Assembly: GCA_024364805.1 (NCBI GenBank)
Contig: CM044501.1
Coordinates: forward strand, 50,784,314 to 50,817,591
DNA: 33,278 nt
From: Euprymna scolopes
Taxonomy: Eukaryota; Mollusca; Cephalopoda; Sepiida; Sepiolidae
Direction: 5' to 3'
The translations under genes were made by a program, and so were the position numbers. The notes under the pieces were generated by a model that searched no databases, was not told the origin of the DNA, and saw only the letters and a program-made list of their open reading frames with translations. How positions within the stretch are numbered: position 1 is the first letter of the stretch; each line of letters opens with the position of its first letter. This document shows positions 30,551-33,278 of this stretch, one piece after another.

Positions 30551-31145
30551 TTTAAGGTAAGACAACCCGTCCTTTGTGAAAGAAGAAAATGCAGGTTTCG
30601 TATTGAAAATCACCCGAGGTACAATAGACGGAAAACAATTGTTGATAGTCTGTTCCGGTTGATTAATTAGGACACATTTTTCTCCAACCCATAGCAACTT
30701 AAGATATACAGGACACTTTTAAGGACCAAAGTTTATGTCTTTATCAAACTGATTGATTTTGAATTTAATACGTTTATCAATTAAGAATTCTGGGTAGCCA
30801 TCATCGACCAGGATTTCCTTAATTTTAGTAATTTCAGTATCTAGCCGACAGGGTGAACAAATAACCAAGGCCCAATGTACCAACTTGGTGATTTTAGATA
30901 CAAAAGAACAGCTTTTAGTATATAGACCGATAAAGGTATCATTTTCAATATAGAAATGTAAGAAACCCCTCTCTAGACCTTTCAGTTAACACGTCGATGA
31001 ACGGGAGAGAATTGTCCTTTTCTATCTACATAGTAAAAAAACAAAGTGGTATGTAAGGAATAAAGACATTTGAATAATTCTAAAGCAAAGTCCTGAAAAG
31101 GAAAGCCGCAAACGTAGGATCAGCATAAGGAATATATAAGGTAGG
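30550..31145 (-). pseudogene. Penelope-like element, reverse transcriptase C-terminal part
   Basis: On the minus strand from about 31125 leftward the translation gives YADPTFAAF, a decayed form of the catalytic YVDDTF box. After it come ALELFKCLYSLHTTL, DNSLPFIDVLTE, IENDTFIGLYTKSCSFVSK, ICSPCRLDTEITKIKEILVD and DGYPEFLIDKRIK. The frame 30335-30697 adds LWVGEKCVLINQPEQTINNC, FPSIVPRVIFNTKPAFSSF and TKDGL. These match the Penelope-like RT order up to the linker before GIY-YIG. One catalytic Asp is replaced (ADPT for VDDT) and several frame changes exist. It abuts the + strand GIY-YIG fragment near 30550. Confidence 0.82.
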
Positions 31146-31307
31146 AAAATTATGTATATATGTTTTACAGTAATTGTAAATATGTCGTTCTTATTTTCAC
31201 CTCATTTTTAATTTCTTCCCCTTTTTTCTGTTTTAAACAAATCAAAATGCCATCGTTTGCCCCTAATGAGGATGGCGAAATACGTCTCCTCTCTGTCATA
31301 AATAAAC

Positions 31308-31314
<7 letters not shown>

Positions 31315-31388
<74 letters not shown>

Positions 31389-31399
31389 ATATATATATA
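31315..31399. repeat. (TA)n microsatellite
   Basis: TA repeats with one TTTA interruption near 31375. They end exactly at a Tc1-like terminal sequence. Confidence 0.95.
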
Positions 31400-31500
31400 C
31401 TGGGTATCAAATTATTAACGAGGTTACATATTTTAAATATTTACGGAACAAGTGAAAAAAATCCATGAAACTTTGAGAAAGTGCTTACAATATTATTCAG
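31400..31500 (-). mobile_element. Second 3' end of a related Tc1/mariner-type element
   Basis: CTGGGTATCAAATTATTAAC, then GAGGTT, closely matches the terminal repeat at 31580 (CAGTGTGTCAAGTTATTAAC, then GAGGTT). Weaker similarity continues about 70 bp inward. No coding part or opposite end was found, so this is an end fragment or an older host copy into which the complete element inserted. Confidence 0.6.
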
Positions 31501-31576
31501 CTACCCCAGTCAAAAAAATAAAATTATTTAAAGCAGTATTAGCGAAGCTATAGCAGAAGATAGGAATGCCTGTTTA

Positions 31577-32602
31577 TTTCAGTGTGTCAAGTTATTAACG
31601 AGGTTGAAAAAAACACAATATACCCATAATTTTCAAACATTAAATGAACTAGGAAAAATGCTTAGAACACGATAACTTCATAGCAATTTCTACGTTGACA
31701 TAATTAGTAGGGGATATGCGATCTTTGTTTATGAATGACTTGTAAAAGACGTTGGTCCACAGAATTAGTAAAATTGTGATTTTGTCAACAGTTATTCCTA
31801 TCAATAACTCGGAGAGCATCCCACAACTGATCTTTGCTATTAAATTGGCATCCCCTTGCATATAGGCGTCGCTTCATGATACTCCAAATGTTCTGAATTG
31901 GGTTCAAATTTGGTGAATTCGCAGGCCATTCTATTTTCTGTAGCGTAGAGCACCCCAGTTGTTTCAAATACTCTTTGCTTTTGTTTGATGATGCGAGGGG
32001 GCATTATCCTGCATAAAAATGATGGTTCTTCTGTACGTCAACCTTTGCTTCTTCAACCATGGTTCAAAGTGCTTCTTTCAGAAAAGCTATGTAAGCATTT
32101 GACGTCATTTCTACGCCTTCTGGGACTCTTCATGGGCACAAATCTGTTTTCATGTTGTCCTCTTCTCATATCAATCGGTTTTGTATGTGATGTTGCTTTA
32201 ATGGAAGCTTAGTCACAGGCTTAACAGACGTTGCTATTTCTTTCAGAAGGCGACATCGAGTACTTTTTGAGACATTCTTCAATCCAGCTTGGTTAAAGAT
32301 TTCTCGATTTGTCTGCCAAGGGTTCTTAACAATTAACGCTTAATTTGTAGATGAGTAGAATACGGCGTGAAACAACTCTAGATTTACCTTCATCAGCTCT
32401 CTTACGTACCTTTATAGGGTACTTGACTAAGTTCTTCACAGTTTGATGGTACCTTCCTATCATTCTCGATATTACGAGGGTTAGTTTTATCTTTTGCTAG
32501 CTGTTCTGTAATAGTACTCCTTTCAGAACTATTCAAACCACTTTTACGACCCATTTTATTGACGAAACAAACTGCGTTGTTAATGATTTGACACACCGCA
32601 AA
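31577..32602 (-). mobile_element. Tc1/mariner-superfamily DNA transposon with both ends and TA duplication
   Basis: The left end TTTCAGTGTGTCAAGTTATT and the reverse complement of the right end TTTGCGGTGTGTCAAATCAT are terminal inverted repeats. Each is flanked by TA (31575-31576 and 32603-32604), the target duplication of this superfamily. Length is 1026 bp, short for the superfamily (about 1.3 kb), and fits the internal deletion seen in the transposase gene. Confidence 0.88.
31704..32554 (-). pseudogene. Tc1-like transposase, internally deleted and frameshifted
   Basis: It starts at ATG 32554 with MGRKSGLNSSERSTITEQLA, the N-terminal helix-turn-helix of a Tc1-like family, and goes out of frame soon after. 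Later pieces on the minus strand are RVVSRRI and, near 32010, FMQDNAPSHHQTKAK with the second catalytic Asp. The frame 31785-31967 has IEWPANSPNLNPIQNIWSIM and FNSKDQLWDALRV. The reading ends at 31704 with RSHIPY and a stop. The first catalytic Asp region (usually WTDE) is missing between about 32110 and 32160. The third acidic residue is Gln (NPIQN instead of NPIEN). By my count 37 residues separate the second Asp from that position, allowing one frameshift near 31970. The gene was inactive before or soon after spreading here. Confidence 0.85.
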
Positions 32603-32604
32603 TA

Positions 32605-33278
32605 CAATAGATTCAGCAATTACGATGGCAAGTTGATGCATTGCGCAGAACAGTACGAAAATTTTACAGTACGCGCAGCTCAGCATTGCCAATGTTTCCG
32701 AAGCTTTTGATATGAAACTACCGGTAAGTTTCTGGAACTGGTAAAAAAAATGATATCTCGTAAATAATTGGGCACGCAGAGGTTTGGGAAAAATATCAGA
32801 TATTTTGTAATTCATATGCAAAAGTAGAAAAGTAAATGACTATGATTGATTTATTTCAGGCGGTGTAGATGTGCCAAAATAGGAGGTGAATGATCATTGA
32901 TCCCCTTAATGTGTTACCTTAAAGGTAAATATAACATCACCTACTACACAATTTAGGTCATTGCCTTTACAATAAGCTTTCATTTGTACAATTTTTATCA
33001 ATAGTCGCTGAAATTTGGAACGTATAAGTTGATATATCTATATTGGTAGCAAAATTGAATATTGAAATGCTCATATCTTTGGTTCATTGACATGAAAGTA
33101 CATGAAAGTTTGCAGGTGTTTGAAGATTATAATACCATACTATGGTTAAAATTTCATCAAAAGTGATAAAAAAAGAACAGATAATTTAAGTTTAGCCTAC
33201 ATTTGTATATATAGTGTCCTGCAGGCCAGCTTGACTTTGGTTGTCTCCCCTACGGCGTTGCCAAGCCACTAATATATA
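32605..33278. other. Unassigned DNA to the window edge
   Basis: No gene was recognised. The last 70 bp (CCTGCAGGCCAGCTTGAC..., then TATATA) is richer in GC and followed by the start of a TA run. That resembles the edge of another inserted repeat, but it is cut by the window end. Confidence 0.35.

Overview
This window looks like an animal (metazoan) nuclear genome segment from a large, AT-rich, repeat-laden genome. The mix of RTE-like and Jockey/CR1-like LINEs, a Penelope-like element, Tc1/mariner elements, a Ty3/gypsy fossil, a 5S-derived sequence and very many (TA)n/(CA)n tracts is what I would expect in a lophotrochozoan. A coleoid cephalopod such as an octopus is my best guess, from memory of similar elements; nothing in the window proves the species. 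I found no intact host protein gene. Every long or recognisable reading frame belongs to a decayed mobile element, lies in a low-complexity tract, or crosses the run of Ns.

Layout, left half. 1-1800 holds an AT-rich tandem duplication, the first copy of a 0.4 kb repeat ('R'), a tRNA-like remnant and a CA/TA microsatellite. 1802-5544 is an almost complete but heavily broken RTE-like LINE (+ strand) bounded on both sides by (TA)n. About 6080-7090 is a Ty3/gypsy pol fossil (- strand). 7.1-11 kb is plain AT-rich DNA with one GC-rich island at 8887-9170. At 11.07-13.4 kb lie two copies of a repeat with a conserved hairpin ('H'), the second R copy in inverted orientation, and a ~119 bp pyrimidine-rich satellite that runs into an 860 bp assembly gap (12372-13231).

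Layout, middle. 14.05-18.8 kb contains three copies (one -, two +) of one Jockey-like LINE family cut to different lengths, a 13 bp minisatellite, and a mariner-family remnant. 19074-19182 is an antisense 5S rRNA-like sequence. About 20.27-23.64 kb is a second, longer Jockey-like LINE (+ strand). 23.68-25.59 kb is an unclassified array: two direct copies of a module 'A', a partial copy of a module 'B', and a 0.7 kb foldback whose arms are two further B modules. I think this array is the least explained structure in the window.

Layout, right half. 25.86 kb has a fourth short tail of the Jockey-like family. 27.55 and 30.03 kb share a ~100 bp direct repeat, and 28.77 kb has the third H copy. 30.15-31.15 kb has two Penelope-like fragments joined in opposite orientation: the GIY-YIG end on + and the reverse transcriptase on -. 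31577-32602 is a Tc1/mariner-superfamily DNA transposon with recognisable inverted ends and a TA target duplication, lying next to a second end of a related element that touches (TA)n.

The elements do not form a pathway. The window is a layered record of insertions, in which several element ends coincide with (TA)n tracts. All domain identifications come from reading translated motifs by eye and from remembered family consensus; no database search was run.
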